Origin: Brevibacillus_H sp041920465
Lineage (GTDB): Bacteria > Bacillota > Bacilli > Brevibacillales > Brevibacillaceae
Direction of reading: 5' to 3'
Assembly: GCA_041920465.1 (NCBI GenBank)
Contig: JBHGXW010000017.1
Coordinates: 27,575 to 91,574 of the forward strand
Length of the DNA stretch: 64,000 bases
Positions 53,224 to 61,977 of the stretch are shown here, piece by piece. Under the pieces are notes generated by a model. That model was not told the origin of the DNA. It made no database searches and saw nothing but the letters and a program-made list of their open reading frames with translations. Made by a program: the position numbers and the translations under genes. Each line of letters opens with the position of its first letter. The first letter of the stretch is position 1.

Positions 53224-53537
53224 TTTTTGACGATGAGCTCGGACTCGGTTCCGAAAATGCGCAGCTCGTTTTCTTCCCAAACGCCCAGATCTTCTTCAAC
53301 AGCCGGTACTTCCATCAGGATTTCCATCTCTTCTTCTTCCGCTTGGAACATAAGAAGCAAATCTTTTTCGCCAAATTCATTATCGGTCAGCTTAAATTCT
53401 TTCAACGCTGCTGTAAAATCAATTACTTCTTCCTCATCAGCGTAGTCGCTGTCCCATTGCGTAAAGGTAACCGTCAATGGTTGCCGAAGAAACTGATCTA
53501 AGGTTTTAAGCAAATCCTTATAGGAATGAATGTCCAC
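53220..53537 (-). CDS. Hypothetical acidic protein, 105 residues
   Basis: Strongly acidic (DYADEEEVIDFTAAL, FQAEEEEMEILMEVPAVEEDLG quoted in part as EEEEMEILMEV). No family recognised and no membrane segment. The GTG at 53537 lies 7 nt from AAGGAGG. Coupled by ATGA to the DUF3109 gene, so the two may act together. Confidence 0.68.
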   Translation of the reverse strand: MDIHSYKDLLKTLDQFLRQPLTVTFTQWDSDYADEEEVIDFTAALKEFKLTDNEFGEKDLLLMFQAEEEEMEILMEVPAVEEDLGVWEENELRIFGTESELIVKK

Positions 53538-53559
53538 TGGCAAGCCTCCTTGTTGTCTC

Positions 53560-54141
53560 CTATTTCACCGCGAGGATGCAGACGAATTTGTCCTCATCGG
53601 TCGTCCATGTGCGGTCAATCGTCTTAAATCCTGCCTCGCGATACATCTGTTCAATATCTTTCTCCTGATAGCGCCGGTGGTATAACCCGTCGTGGTAGAA
53701 CTCCCCTTCCCCCAACAAATAAGAAGCGAAAAAGACTCCACCCGGCTTCAAAATACGCAGCACTTCCAAAAGTGTCTTCGCCAAATCGGTCGGTGTCACA
53801 TAAAAAAGAGTTCCATTGGCCCAGACGCCGTCGAAGCTTGCATCTTCAAAAGGAAGAGCGCGAAAATCTCCTTGTGAAAAGGTTACCCCTTCTACCTGCC
53901 GTTTCGCCTCGGCCAGCATCGCTTCACTGATGTCCAGCCCCTGTACCTCCAGGCTGTAACGTTTGAGCCGCAAAGAATCACGTCCGACACCGCAGCCCAA
54001 ATCAAGCACCCTGCCGCCGGATAACATCATCTGAAAGGCAGGCAAACCAACTGCCGCGTTGCGCATCAACTCTGCCGTATCAGTTGCCGCACTCCCCAGA
54101 CGGTCAAATGTTTCTTTATTGCGCGCAACATAATCTTCCAT
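53560..54141 (-). CDS. Class I SAM-dependent methyltransferase
   Basis: 193 residues. Motif I VLDLGCGVGRDS, motif II acid in VQGLDIS, then QGDFRALPFEDASFDGVWANG and the post-motif LRILKPGGVFFAS. The DFRALPFED pattern fits small-molecule methyltransferases; substrate unknown. GGGGG lies 8 nt before the ATG. Upstream of the acidic/DUF3109 pair and possibly cotranscribed. Confidence 0.88.
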   Translation of the reverse strand: MEDYVARNKETFDRLGSAATDTAELMRNAAVGLPAFQMMLSGGRVLDLGCGVGRDSLRLKRYSLEVQGLDISEAMLAEAKRQVEGVTFSQGDFRALPFEDASFDGVWANGTLFYVTPTDLAKTLLEVLRILKPGGVFFASYLLGEGEFYHDGLYHRRYQEKDIEQMYREAGFKTIDRTWTTDEDKFVCILAVK

Positions 54142-54440
54142 CTATCATTACCCCCTGGCATCACGAAAAATCTGAATCCATTTCCTAGGAAAGGACTATG
54201 CAATATTTTTGACGCTTACCATTGCCTGCTATTCCTTACTATATCAATGATCCAAAGTGTTTGACAAACAATTCCTGCTTTCATCTGTGGTAAAACGGTT
54301 GCTCGTTCGAATTAAAAAAAGCTTATGTCAGCTGCTTAAAATAGTAACACTTAAGGATATGGAACGATGCGGTTGGTACGTTCCTGATATTGGTAATATA
54401 TTATTAATGGTAAGGATCGATAATGGGGGAGAGTCTTTCA
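54142..54440. other. AT-rich spacer without a recognised feature
   Basis: About 300 nt of AT-rich sequence between divergent genes. Short open frames here have no ribosome site. I see no RNA element. Confidence 0.5.
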
Positions 54441-55454
54441 ATGGGCGGATCATATGATTGCGTAATGTACATCGGATCAGAAGACGGTATGTTTGTGTAT
54501 TTGTTAAACCCAAGCAATAACATGAAGATGGCCGGTAGAGGCTTGCAAGGAAATGCGGTCAGAGCTATTGCTGTGCATCCTCAGTTCCCGAATCAAGCAC
54601 TCATCGGCTGTGGTCTGAGAGGATGGGGGTTATACAGGACGGATGATTACGGAGCAAACTTCCGTTTGATCGGTTTCGCTGATCAATGGGTTTGGGACGT
54701 TGTCCATCAGCGGGATAATTCCAAGGTGATTTGGGTTGGGACCGAACCTCCCATGATATATAAATCAGAAGACTATGGATCTACGTTCATGGCTATGAAC
54801 GGAATTGAACATGTTCCGAGCCGAAAACAGTGGAAGTTTTTCCATCCGCCCTTTTACGGCGGGCATATCCACGGAATCGCTTTTCATCCAGAAAGACCCG
54901 GGCAAGTACTCGCTGGAGTCGAACAAGGTGCTTTATTGTATAGTAACGATAATGGGGAAAGCTGGGGAGAGGCGCTTACAGGTTATGATCTTCACCGTAT
55001 TGCCTACGATCCGAGCAACCCTGAGCATGTACTGGCTGGAGCAGGGGAAGGTCTGTTGCAGAGCCATGACAGCGGAAACACGTGGAATATGATTCCGGAG
55101 ATGAAAGGGAAATATGTTCACGGCATAGCATTCGATTCATTTCACGTAGGCAGAGTATACATTTATGCGGATGACGAGCATTCACCACTGTATCGAAGCG
55201 ATGACGGCGGGGCTACATGGCATTCAATAGGTAAAGGATTGCCCACCGCGAAGCCATCGGATAACTTAGCGTTGCATCCTTCTGTACCGAATGTGTTGTT
55301 TTACGCGGGTGATATAACGAACCGAGAAAGTATTGTTTATTGCAGTTTAGATGCAGGAGAGTCTTGGTTGCCGATCTCCGACCGGCTGCCTAAAATATGG
55401 CGTCTAAAAGTCGCACCTATTCGCGCTTTTTTCTTCACTATCGGAAAACGTTAG
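54441..55454 (+). CDS. BNR/sialidase-type beta-propeller protein
   Basis: 337 residues. Asp-box repeats recur about every 45-50 residues: RTDDYGANF, KSEDYGSTF, SNDNGESW, SHDSGNTW, RSDDGGATW and CSLDAGESW. These mark a six- or seven-bladed propeller like sialidases and photosystem-assembly factors, but no sialidase arginine triad can be assigned. No signal peptide, so probably cytoplasmic. GGGGGAG lies about 9 nt before ATG 54441. More AT-rich than the core genes. Confidence 0.78.
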   Translation: MGGSYDCVMYIGSEDGMFVYLLNPSNNMKMAGRGLQGNAVRAIAVHPQFPNQALIGCGLRGWGLYRTDDYGANFRLIGFADQWVWDVVHQRDNSKVIWVGTEPPMIYKSEDYGSTFMAMNGIEHVPSRKQWKFFHPPFYGGHIHGIAFHPERPGQVLAGVEQGALLYSNDNGESWGEALTGYDLHRIAYDPSNPEHVLAGAGEGLLQSHDSGNTWNMIPEMKGKYVHGIAFDSFHVGRVYIYADDEHSPLYRSDDGGATWHSIGKGLPTAKPSDNLALHPSVPNVLFYAGDITNRESIVYCSLDAGESWLPISDRLPKIWRLKVAPIRAFFFTIGKR

Positions 55455-55593
55455 TTAACGGCATTATTGTTAGGAACAGTTGGAGTCCTTCTTAACTAAA
55501 GAGCAGATTAGTTTAAAAGGGTACGTGTTAGAATAGAGATTAGAAGAAACATTAAAACAACAATTACACAAAACGACAGGGAGTTTGATAACT

Positions 55594-56001
55594 ATGCCAA
55601 AAATCACGACTTTTTTAATGTTCGATGGTAAGGCTGAAGAAGCGATGAATTTTTATACCTCTTTATTTGACCATTCTGAAATAAAAAGTATTTCTCGTTA
55701 TGGATCGAATGAGGCTGGAGGTGAGGGGACGGTGTTACATGCTACTTTCACACTAAACGGACAAGAGTTTATGTGCATAGATAGTAACGTTAAGCATGAG
55801 TTTACCTTTACTCCTGCAATCTCATTGTTTGTAACATGTGATACTGAAGCCGAGATTGAGCGAGTCTTTGAGAAATTATCTCAAGATGGCACAGTTTTAA
55901 TGCCGTTAGCAGCTTATCCATTTAGTGAAAAGTTTGGTTGGGTTACCGATAAATACGGTGTTTCTTGGCAATTAAACCTTGCAAAAGACAATCAAAGCTA
56001 A
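55594..56001 (+). CDS. VOC-family (PhnB-like) protein
   Basis: 135 residues. The start PKITTFLMFDGKAEEAMNFYTSLF is typical of PhnB/3-demethylubiquinone-like VOC proteins (quoted in part: TTFLMFDGKAEEAMNFY), and GWVTDKYGVSWQLNL closes the domain. Function unknown. ATG 55594 has AGGGAG 11 nt upstream. AT-rich, at the edge of a decayed island. Confidence 0.85.
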   Translation: MPKITTFLMFDGKAEEAMNFYTSLFDHSEIKSISRYGSNEAGGEGTVLHATFTLNGQEFMCIDSNVKHEFTFTPAISLFVTCDTEAEIERVFEKLSQDGTVLMPLAAYPFSEKFGWVTDKYGVSWQLNLAKDNQS

Positions 56002-56003
56002 CG

Positions 56004-56120
56004 ACTTTAAAAGACGCAAGAGTCATTGCCCGGCTTGTTCTAGATGGTCGTTACGCTGAACCTAACCTTCCGGATGGAGTACCAAGAAAGCTCAGTCGTT
56101 CCTTGAAAATCAAGTTGTAG
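56004..56120 (+). pseudogene. IS110-family transposase remnant
   Basis: The frame reads KDARVIARLVLDGRYAEPNL, which matches the conserved D(A)xxIAxLVxxGRY segment of IS110 transposases, then runs out of similarity and stops. No start, ends or other transposase parts are found nearby. Confidence 0.6.
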
Positions 56121-56215
56121 ACTGAGGATCGGGTTATTGAACGATTGGACTGGACTGTTCATTAGTTCTTAGTCCAAATCCTTAATAAAAAAGGTTTCGA
56201 GGAGGATTAACGGAG

Positions 56216-56388
56216 GTCGGCATATTGGCAGGAATGGGACCGAAATCTACTGAACCATTCGTTGATAAAGTGGTAGAACAGTGTTAAACATGGTCGATGA
56301 GACTATACAAGAAATGCCCATATACTCTAAGAGAGTAGCTCTATTAGCTACCAATGCCACTGTTCAATCTGGAATATATCAAGAGGCT
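56216..56388 (+). pseudogene. Aspartate/glutamate racemase family remnant
   Basis: A first piece (56216-56287) reads VGILAGMGPKSTEPFVDKVV then a stop; this is the N-terminus of the family without its start codon. A second piece in another frame (56290-56388) reads KRVALLATNATVQSGIYQEA, a central motif. The catalytic cysteine regions are absent. The gene is broken by frameshift and deletion. Confidence 0.65.
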
Positions 56389-56452
56389 TTATCAACCTTA
56401 TCGTCCATTCTCTCGGGCTTGCATCGATATCAATGCGGAGGCACAATTACAC

Positions 56453-56482
56453 AAAAACTCCCTCCGCAGAAGCGAGGGAGTG
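56453..56482 (-). terminator. Terminator-like hairpin
   Basis: On the minus strand ACTCCCTCGC / CGGAGGGAGT-type stem followed by TTTTTGTG. It could end the lipoprotein/PepSY unit, 180 nt past that stop. The 56400-56660 stretch has no recognisable gene. Confidence 0.6.
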
Positions 56483-56664
56483 AGGAGGAGGTTGTTCCAT
56501 CAGACGCTAGTCGCGTCGCATTTGCATATAGGCTGCTCGGTGCTCAGGAAAAAGGTTTCCCAAAATCAAGCGTTTAAAAGATTGCACCATTTTTATGTGA
56601 ACAGAACACAGCCACCTCTAACGAAGAAGCAATCCCTGAGGGAGATTTCTCAAATCATGCACTC

Positions 56665-57141
56665 TTATTTTTTTAAGGAGATTCCCAGAATATCAGCCAC
56701 GGTTTGCAGATTGTCACGATTTACTTTAACCAACTGTGTGATATTTGCTTTGTTCTTCTGTTTAATAGCATCTTGTAGCTCGTCATACTTGCCGTGAATA
56801 TCTTCTGCGTACTCTTTTCCCTTCTTCTCTGTTAAAGGAGGCAGGATAACAGCATGAAATTCTTCATGAAGCTGATCTGCGATCAAAGAAGCATTTTGAT
56901 AGTCTCCCTTTTTAATGTCTTGCTCAACTGTTGTTAATCCGTTTAATTCATCTTGGAAAGCTTTTTGAATTTGATCTTGCTTGGGAGCTGTTGTTCCTGC
57001 TTGGTTATGCTCGGAACCTGCTTCATGAGAGTGCTCGTGTTGATGCTCTTCGTGAGTGTTTTGAGCACTATTGCAACCCGTAATTCCTAACGCAAAGCTT
57101 ATTGAAGTAATCAGTAATGCTCGTTGAAGTACTTTATTCAT
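56665..57141 (-). CDS. His-rich lipoprotein of unknown function
   Basis: 158 residues. Lipobox LGITGCN near residue 23, then a histidine/glutamate cluster (HEEHQHEHSHEAGSEHNQ) likely to bind divalent metal, then a helical domain (ELNGLTTVEQDIKKGDYQNA, LADILGISLKK end). The ATG at 57141 overlaps the PepSY-type gene by 8 nt. Together they suggest an envelope metal or heme function; this is inference. Confidence 0.72.
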   Translation of the reverse strand: MNKVLQRALLITSISFALGITGCNSAQNTHEEHQHEHSHEAGSEHNQAGTTAPKQDQIQKAFQDELNGLTTVEQDIKKGDYQNASLIADQLHEEFHAVILPPLTEKKGKEYAEDIHGKYDELQDAIKQKNKANITQLVKVNRDNLQTVADILGISLKK

Positions 57142-57436
57142 CTATTCGTATCCCCTTCCGTCGTTTCATTAGTAAACTTCCCCACATCCATATCCCCGTA
57201 ATGCTTAAGATCATCATGCAGATGGCGCCCAGATCGGTTAACCATATGATAGAATGTTTCCCAATTGTTCCCGAATGTAGTCCGAAGATAAATTTTTGCA
57301 GCGCAACACTCGTTTCAGTTGAATATCCAATCAACGATCGATGGTTTAGGAGAAGGCCCGTTATCGACATGACCAGAACGATTACTGCACCAATTACACC
57401 TGATGTGATATGCACTATTTTGAGGATACGCAACAT
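57134..57436 (-). CDS. PepSY-associated transmembrane protein
   Basis: 100 residues with two transmembrane helices and the PepSY_TM motifs LKIVHITSGVIGAVIVLVMSITGLLLNHR (quoted in part: SITGLLLNHR) and LHSGTIG...WLTDLGAICMMILSITGIWMW. Such proteins are associated with iron or flavin reduction and heme handling. Overlaps the His-rich lipoprotein gene. Ribosome site is weak. Confidence 0.75.
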   Translation of the reverse strand: MLRILKIVHITSGVIGAVIVLVMSITGLLLNHRSLIGYSTETSVALQKFIFGLHSGTIGKHSIIWLTDLGAICMMILSITGIWMWGSLLMKRRKGIRIDE

Positions 57437-57654
57437 AGGAGAACACCCGCCACCGGATTATGTGTGTTCACAAACTGACTAAAGAAATGTAACAGATTTT
57501 TCGTTTTTTTGAAATGACTCTTTAGGGCTATTTCATCCTCCTGACTTTGACTATATTATTTCAAGAGTGCCCACATGCATTTACAACATCCCTAGTCATA
57601 TCCTTTTTCTTCTCTAGAATTACTGCCCTTATCTTCTGGAAAAAAATTCTTTTA

Positions 57655-57699
57655 ATCAAAAGAAAGACCGATTTCCTTCTCCAAGGACTATCGGTCTTT
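57655..57699 (-). terminator. Rho-independent terminator
   Basis: On the minus strand AAAGACCGAT / ATCGGTCTTT stem followed by CTTTTGATT. It lies downstream of the truncated exporter gene. Confidence 0.7.
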
Positions 57700-57727
57700 A
57701 TGTTCTGACCCCTGTCAAACTTAATGA

Positions 57728-57754
57728 TTCGACAAGTGACAGGCACTTGTCGAA
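57728..57754. repeat. Perfect 11-bp palindrome
   Basis: TTCGACAAGTG / CACTTGTCGAA with loop ACAGG. Similar hairpins act as intergenic repeats or as ends of small elements in other genomes; only one copy is seen here. Confidence 0.5.
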
Positions 57755-57893
57755 CTTTGACCGCAAACTCAGTCGAAGCGCTTTGCCCCTGCCACAGTTG
57801 ATGCCTTCTTTTTTGCATGATGCTTTCTAACCAGTTTGGGTGAATCCGCTTTCCTTCCATTTGATTCAAGGCGGATTCTCCAAAAAAGAGGCA

Positions 57894-58043
57894 TCCATAA
57901 CGAATGGAACGATAAATGGAAGGCTGCACGGCCAAAACGGCAATAATCCCCGCGAATTGAGGAGTATTCAAATCAAGACTTCTGGCTATCAGAATGGATA
58001 ACAAGACTGCCAAGGATGTCTTGACGACTCGTGCGCCAACCAT
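57894..58043 (-). pseudogene. Truncated aromatic acid exporter (ArAE-like) N-terminus
   Basis: About 50 residues match the N-terminus of small ArAE-family exporters (GARVVKTSLAVLLSILIA, FAGIIAVLAVQPSIYRSI). After RYG the similarity ends and the frame continues to 57561 through unrelated sequence. GAGGAGGATC precedes the ATG at 58043. A normal member has several more transmembrane segments. Confidence 0.62.
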
Positions 58044-58143
58044 TTTGATCCTCCTCCTCGTCTGACAGATCACTCTTTTTCCATTCGTCTTCTTGCTGCT
58101 TTAAGTTTTGAATCTTCATCAACGTATCATAGAGAAGTCCCAT
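57973..58143 (-). CDS. Possible small protein, 56 residues
   Basis: Starts MGLLYDTLMKIQNLKQQEDE and has an acidic middle (SDLSDEEEDQNGW). A strong GGGGGAGGG site precedes the ATG at 58143. It overlaps the start of the exporter remnant in another frame, so it may have been translationally coupled to it. No family recognised. Confidence 0.4.
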   Translation of the reverse strand: MGLLYDTLMKIQNLKQQEDEWKKSDLSDEEEDQNGWRTSRQDILGSLVIHSDSQKS

Positions 58144-58435
58144 TTTCACACCCTCCCCCTTCTTTGGCTATCCATTTCTTGTTGAACACTGGCTGTTGGC
58201 ACTTCAAGCAGCCAAGCAACCAATTTCATGTAAGCTTTTATTACATATTACCAATTTTTATCAATTATACATAGAAAAAGATGAGTTTTCAACCAATTAA
58301 TGTAAATAAATATGACATACAAACTGAAAACCACGGTACGATCATAGTTTTTTTACAATAACGTAAGAATATATGACATAAATTTTGTTTTGTTAATACA
58401 GTATCGCGTTATCGTAATTGAATGTTTTGCATACA
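58144..58435. other. AT-rich spacer without a recognised feature
   Basis: Nearly 300 nt, strongly AT-rich. I see no gene, RNA element or clear promoter. Confidence 0.5.
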
Positions 58436-58470
58436 AAAAGGCTGCTGAGGCACGCTCAACAGCCTTTTCA
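58436..58470 (-). terminator. Rho-independent terminator of the PCD gene
   Basis: On the minus strand AAAAGGCTGTTGAG / CTCAGCAGCCTTTT stem with a 5-nt loop and a T run, about 60 nt past the stop at 58528. Confidence 0.85.
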
Positions 58471-58527
58471 ACCTCTCCTGCCTCTTCAGGCGGCGGGAGC
58501 ATTCACTTTTGACATGTGAAGATCACA

Positions 58528-58812
58528 TTAAGAGGCCAGTTTGCTGATCGTTTGGGCCAGGGCGAAATCTCTGCCGGTCAAGCCTTTGCGATTCGTCGAC
58601 AGGGTAATGGTTACCAGCGAACCATGAATGCGGATGTCCAGGTGGTCCTTGTCTTTTTCCACGTACTCTGCTATCTGATTAATAAAGTGGACGGCTGAGT
58701 GAAAGTCTTGATAGGTAAATGTTCGGTATAGCGCCAATTGATCTTCTACCAGTTTCCAGCCAGGAACCTTGTTTAAGTTCCATTTTATCTGCTCAAGTGT
58801 AAGCGTTGTCAT
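58528..58812 (-). CDS. phhB: 4a-hydroxytetrahydrobiopterin dehydratase (PCD/DCoH family)
   Basis: 94 residues. Fold hallmarks: LNKVPGWKLVEDQLALYRTF, the His-containing KDKDHLDIRIHGSLVTITLSTN (quoted in part: KDHLDIRIHG). It recycles the pterin cofactor of aromatic amino-acid hydroxylases or has a related role; no hydroxylase is in the window. ATG 58812 with GGGGGA 10 nt upstream. Confidence 0.88.
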   Translation of the reverse strand: MTTLTLEQIKWNLNKVPGWKLVEDQLALYRTFTYQDFHSAVHFINQIAEYVEKDKDHLDIRIHGSLVTITLSTNRKGLTGRDFALAQTISKLAS

Positions 58813-58908
58813 TCCATAATTCCCCCTCGACCGATTGAACAATCTTATAATCATCATATTCAGCGATCGATTGGGTTAGTCACGACATTCGCGGTTTCAT
58901 GGAGAAAT

Positions 58909-59646
58909 TTATTCTTTTACCGCAAAGAAAATCATCCTTGGCGATTCTTTGCCTTTATACGGTTGGAACGTATAATCACCGTAAACCTGTAACTGCCCAA
59001 ACCCTGCATCTGTCAGCATCTGAATCATATCTTCTTGTTGGTACAGCCGCACTTGCTCCAAATAGTGCCGCGGCTCACCGGCCTCGGCATCGCTCACCGA
59101 AATCTGTTTTTTCACGTATCCGTCTTCAATCCAACGCTTCTCCCGAATAAACAAGCCATCCATTTCCCTCTCCGACAGAGGCACCAGATTCGCTTCCACG
59201 TAAGCAGGGTTCAGGTAATCAATAAGAACCTCTCCCTTTTGCTTTAACGCTTTGGCCATGTTGCGGATAACCTGGCTGTTTTCCTCGTCCGTGGAGAAGT
59301 AGCCAAAACTGGTAAACAGATTGACAACGACATCAAACTCATTATCAAACGGGATCTCCCGCATGTCATATTGATAAAACGTCAGGTTGGAAAACGTGTT
59401 TTGCTCCTCCGCAAGTGCAAGCAGCACCGGGGAAAGATCAACCCCTACCACGTCATATCCTCGTCTGGCAAAAGCCCGGGAATGGCGTCCGCTGCCGCAG
59501 CAAAGATCGAGAACACGCCCGGATGGCTTGATCGGCAAATGGTTTAGCAGGTTGGCGATCTCTTGATCTGCTGATTGTTCATCACGGTGCTGATACACTA
59601 AGAGGTAATCTTCGCGAAAGCTACGTTCATACCAAGCATCGGTCAT
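58909..59646 (-). CDS. Class I SAM-dependent methyltransferase
   Basis: 245 residues. Motif I VLDLCCGSGRHSRAFA, then VVGVDLSPVLLALA, QYDMREIPFDNEFDVVVNLF (part) and DYLNPAYVEANLVP. The fold continues with a beta insertion (RHYLEQVRLYQQEDM). Substrate unknown. ATG 59646 has GGGAGAG 8 nt upstream. It lies downstream of hutG. Confidence 0.88.
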   Translation of the reverse strand: MTDAWYERSFREDYLLVYQHRDEQSADQEIANLLNHLPIKPSGRVLDLCCGSGRHSRAFARRGYDVVGVDLSPVLLALAEEQNTFSNLTFYQYDMREIPFDNEFDVVVNLFTSFGYFSTDEENSQVIRNMAKALKQKGEVLIDYLNPAYVEANLVPLSEREMDGLFIREKRWIEDGYVKKQISVSDAEAGEPRHYLEQVRLYQQEDMIQMLTDAGFGQLQVYGDYTFQPYKGKESPRMIFFAVKE

Positions 59647-59707
59647 GTATCTGTCTCTCCCTTTGGTAGATTGCAGGCTTATTATACCACAATCAGGAGG
59701 AGATACC

Positions 59708-60685
59708 TTACCCTTTTCCCCGTTTTTGCACACCGGCAAGGAAGGATAGGAGCACATGGCAGCCTGACTTCACCGATAGCTGGGCTACATCACGGAACGG
59801 GTCCAATTCTACCAGGTCCAGCGCTGCCACTTGTCGGTGCAAACCAAGATGATACACCGCTTCAAACAGTTCCCAGGACATCATCCCGCCCGGCGCCGCT
59901 CCCGGAGAGCCTGGGCAATGGGAGAGATCCAGCACGTCAATATCAACGGTTACATAGATCAAGTTTACCTTGGAAGACAGTTGGACCACTATTTGCTTCA
60001 TCAGCTGTTCCAAGCCGATTTGCCGAACCTGGCGCATGGTGTAGTAGGTGATCTTGTTTTCTCTGACATAATCCCGGTAAACAGCGGAGTTGGAAAAGCC
60101 GTGAATGCCAATCTGCACGATGTTTTCCCCGCTGATCACACCATCCTCCAACAGACCGCGGAACGGCGTGCCGTTGCTTGGGCCGCCGTCTTCCAGATTG
60201 CGTACGTCAAAATGTGTGTCAAACTGGATCAAGCCGATTTTTTTATCCGCATTTGCCCGCGCAAACGCTTTGAGGGATGGTCTGGTAATGGAGTGATCGC
60301 CCCCGATCACAATCGGAAGCATGGTTGGCAGCTCTTGATAAAGCTGATATAACCCCTCTTCAATATTAGCCTGACAGCGCTGGATGTCGGTCGTGTGCAT
60401 TTTGATGTCGCCCATATCGGCCACATGAAGATCGCTTAGCTCCACATCGAAATCGGCATACCAGGTGCTGAAGCCGCGCCATGCCAGCCGGACTGCATTG
60501 GGCGTTTCGCTCGCTGCCGAAGCGCTGATGGATGAGCGGGACAACGGAGCTCCGATCAAACCCACATCAGGGATATCGCCTGGATTGTAGCTTCGGATCC
60601 ATTGGCTTACTTTGCGGTCCAACCGGTCAGCGCCGCCAATCCGATTAATCAGGCCCGGAGCAAGAAGATAAGGATTATTTTCCAT
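59708..60685 (-). CDS. hutG: Formimidoylglutamase (arginase/agmatinase superfamily)
   Basis: 325 residues. Manganese-binding motifs GGDHSI, DTHFDVR and DIDVLD are present. It hydrolyses formimidoylglutamate to glutamate and formamide. Its start overlaps the end of hutI by 11 nt, placing it as the last gene of hutU-hutI-hutG, which supports HutG over agmatinase. Confidence 0.9.
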   Translation of the reverse strand: MENNPYLLAPGLINRIGGADRLDRKVSQWIRSYNPGDIPDVGLIGAPLSRSSISASAASETPNAVRLAWRGFSTWYADFDVELSDLHVADMGDIKMHTTDIQRCQANIEEGLYQLYQELPTMLPIVIGGDHSITRPSLKAFARANADKKIGLIQFDTHFDVRNLEDGGPSNGTPFRGLLEDGVISGENIVQIGIHGFSNSAVYRDYVRENKITYYTMRQVRQIGLEQLMKQIVVQLSSKVNLIYVTVDIDVLDLSHCPGSPGAAPGGMMSWELFEAVYHLGLHRQVAALDLVELDPFRDVAQLSVKSGCHVLLSFLAGVQKRGKG

Positions 60686-61973
60686 AGACCAACTTACCTC
60701 CTTGCACGACGATCCGCCCAGCCTTGATTACCGTATCTACGTGATTGATTCCGTAATTGTATTGCAGGTATGGATATGACGGCACGTTCATAAACAGGAT
60801 ATCTGCTTGTTTGCCCGGCTCCAGGCTGCCCAGGCGGCTTGCCACACCGATTGCATGGGCGGCATTGATGGTCGCTGCCACAATCACTTCGGCAGGCGTC
60901 ATTTTCATCTGGAAGCAGGCCAGATTCATGATCAGCTGCAGATTTTCCGTCGGCGAAGAACCCGGATTGCGGTCGGTTGAGAGCGCAACGGGAACGCCTT
61001 CGTCAATCATTTTGCGTGCGCGGGCAAACGGTGCCATCAAGAACAGCGCCGTACCCGGCAGCAGGGTGGCAACAACGCCGGCTTCTGCCATCGCTTTGAT
61101 TCCTTCATCGGATGCTTTGAGCAGATGATCAGCGGAGATCGCTCCCACTTTGGCGGAAAGCTCGGCTCCCCCCATCGGCTCAATCTCATCTGCGTGAATT
61201 TTCGCGCCAAGTCCCAGTGCTTTGGCTGCTTCAAGAATCCGCTCGGTTTGCTCCAGAGTGAATACGCCGTGCTCGCAGAAGACGTCGCAGAAGACAGCCA
61301 GCTTTTCCTTGGCAACGCGCGGCAGCATTTCATGGATGATCAAATCGACGTATTCTTCCGGCTTTTCCTTGTACTCTTGCGGAATGGCATGCGCCCCCAT
61401 AAAGGTGGAAACCAATTCGATCGGATGGCTTTCGGACAACTTTTTGGCTACCCGTAACTGCTTTAATTCATCGTTGACCGTCAAGCCGTATCCGCTCTTC
61501 GCTTCCACCGTGGTGACACCGTGCACAAGAAAAGCGTCGAGGCGCGGCCACGCTTCTTTAACCAGCTGTTCCTCGCTGGCTTGTCGAGTCATTCGGGTGG
61601 TGGCAAGAATGCCTCCACCCTGTTGCAATATTTCCAAATAATTGGCTCCGTTCATGCGAAGCTCCAGCTCATATTCACGGGAACCGGCAAAAACCAGGTG
61701 CGTGTGCGGATCAATCAGTCCGGGCATAACCAGCTTGCCCTTGGCATCGATCAGTTCCACTTGCTCCTTTTGTACGCCCAGTTCCTTTAATACATTGTAT
61801 CCGTGCTCTTTCGGGCCGACGTTTACAATCGTTCCATTGTAAATGGCAATGGCATTTTCCTTGCCGTCAAGAATACCCAGATCCCGCATGCCTTCTTTGG
61901 TGCGCGGCTTTTCGTTGTTTCCCTGAAGAGTCAGGATTTGGCCCGCATTGATAATTAACTCGCCTTTATTCAT
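60675..61973 (-). CDS. hutI: Imidazolonepropionase
   Basis: 432-residue amidohydrolase; opens imidazolonepropionate to formimidoylglutamate. The metal motif is DPHTHLVFAGSRE, followed by GGGILATTRMTR and EAKSGYGL; later HADEI and STDRNPGSSP complete the active site. GGGGGG lies in the end of hutU, 4 nt before which the stop occurs; tight coupling. Confidence 0.96.
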   Translation of the reverse strand: MNKGELIINAGQILTLQGNNEKPRTKEGMRDLGILDGKENAIAIYNGTIVNVGPKEHGYNVLKELGVQKEQVELIDAKGKLVMPGLIDPHTHLVFAGSREYELELRMNGANYLEILQQGGGILATTRMTRQASEEQLVKEAWPRLDAFLVHGVTTVEAKSGYGLTVNDELKQLRVAKKLSESHPIELVSTFMGAHAIPQEYKEKPEEYVDLIIHEMLPRVAKEKLAVFCDVFCEHGVFTLEQTERILEAAKALGLGAKIHADEIEPMGGAELSAKVGAISADHLLKASDEGIKAMAEAGVVATLLPGTALFLMAPFARARKMIDEGVPVALSTDRNPGSSPTENLQLIMNLACFQMKMTPAEVIVAATINAAHAIGVASRLGSLEPGKQADILFMNVPSYPYLQYNYGINHVDTVIKAGRIVVQGGKLVYGK

Positions 61974-61977
61974 TGCT

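Noticed and set aside
54257..54457. 66-residue frame before the BNR gene
   Set aside because: No ribosome site, AT-rich, and it overlaps the BNR start in another frame.
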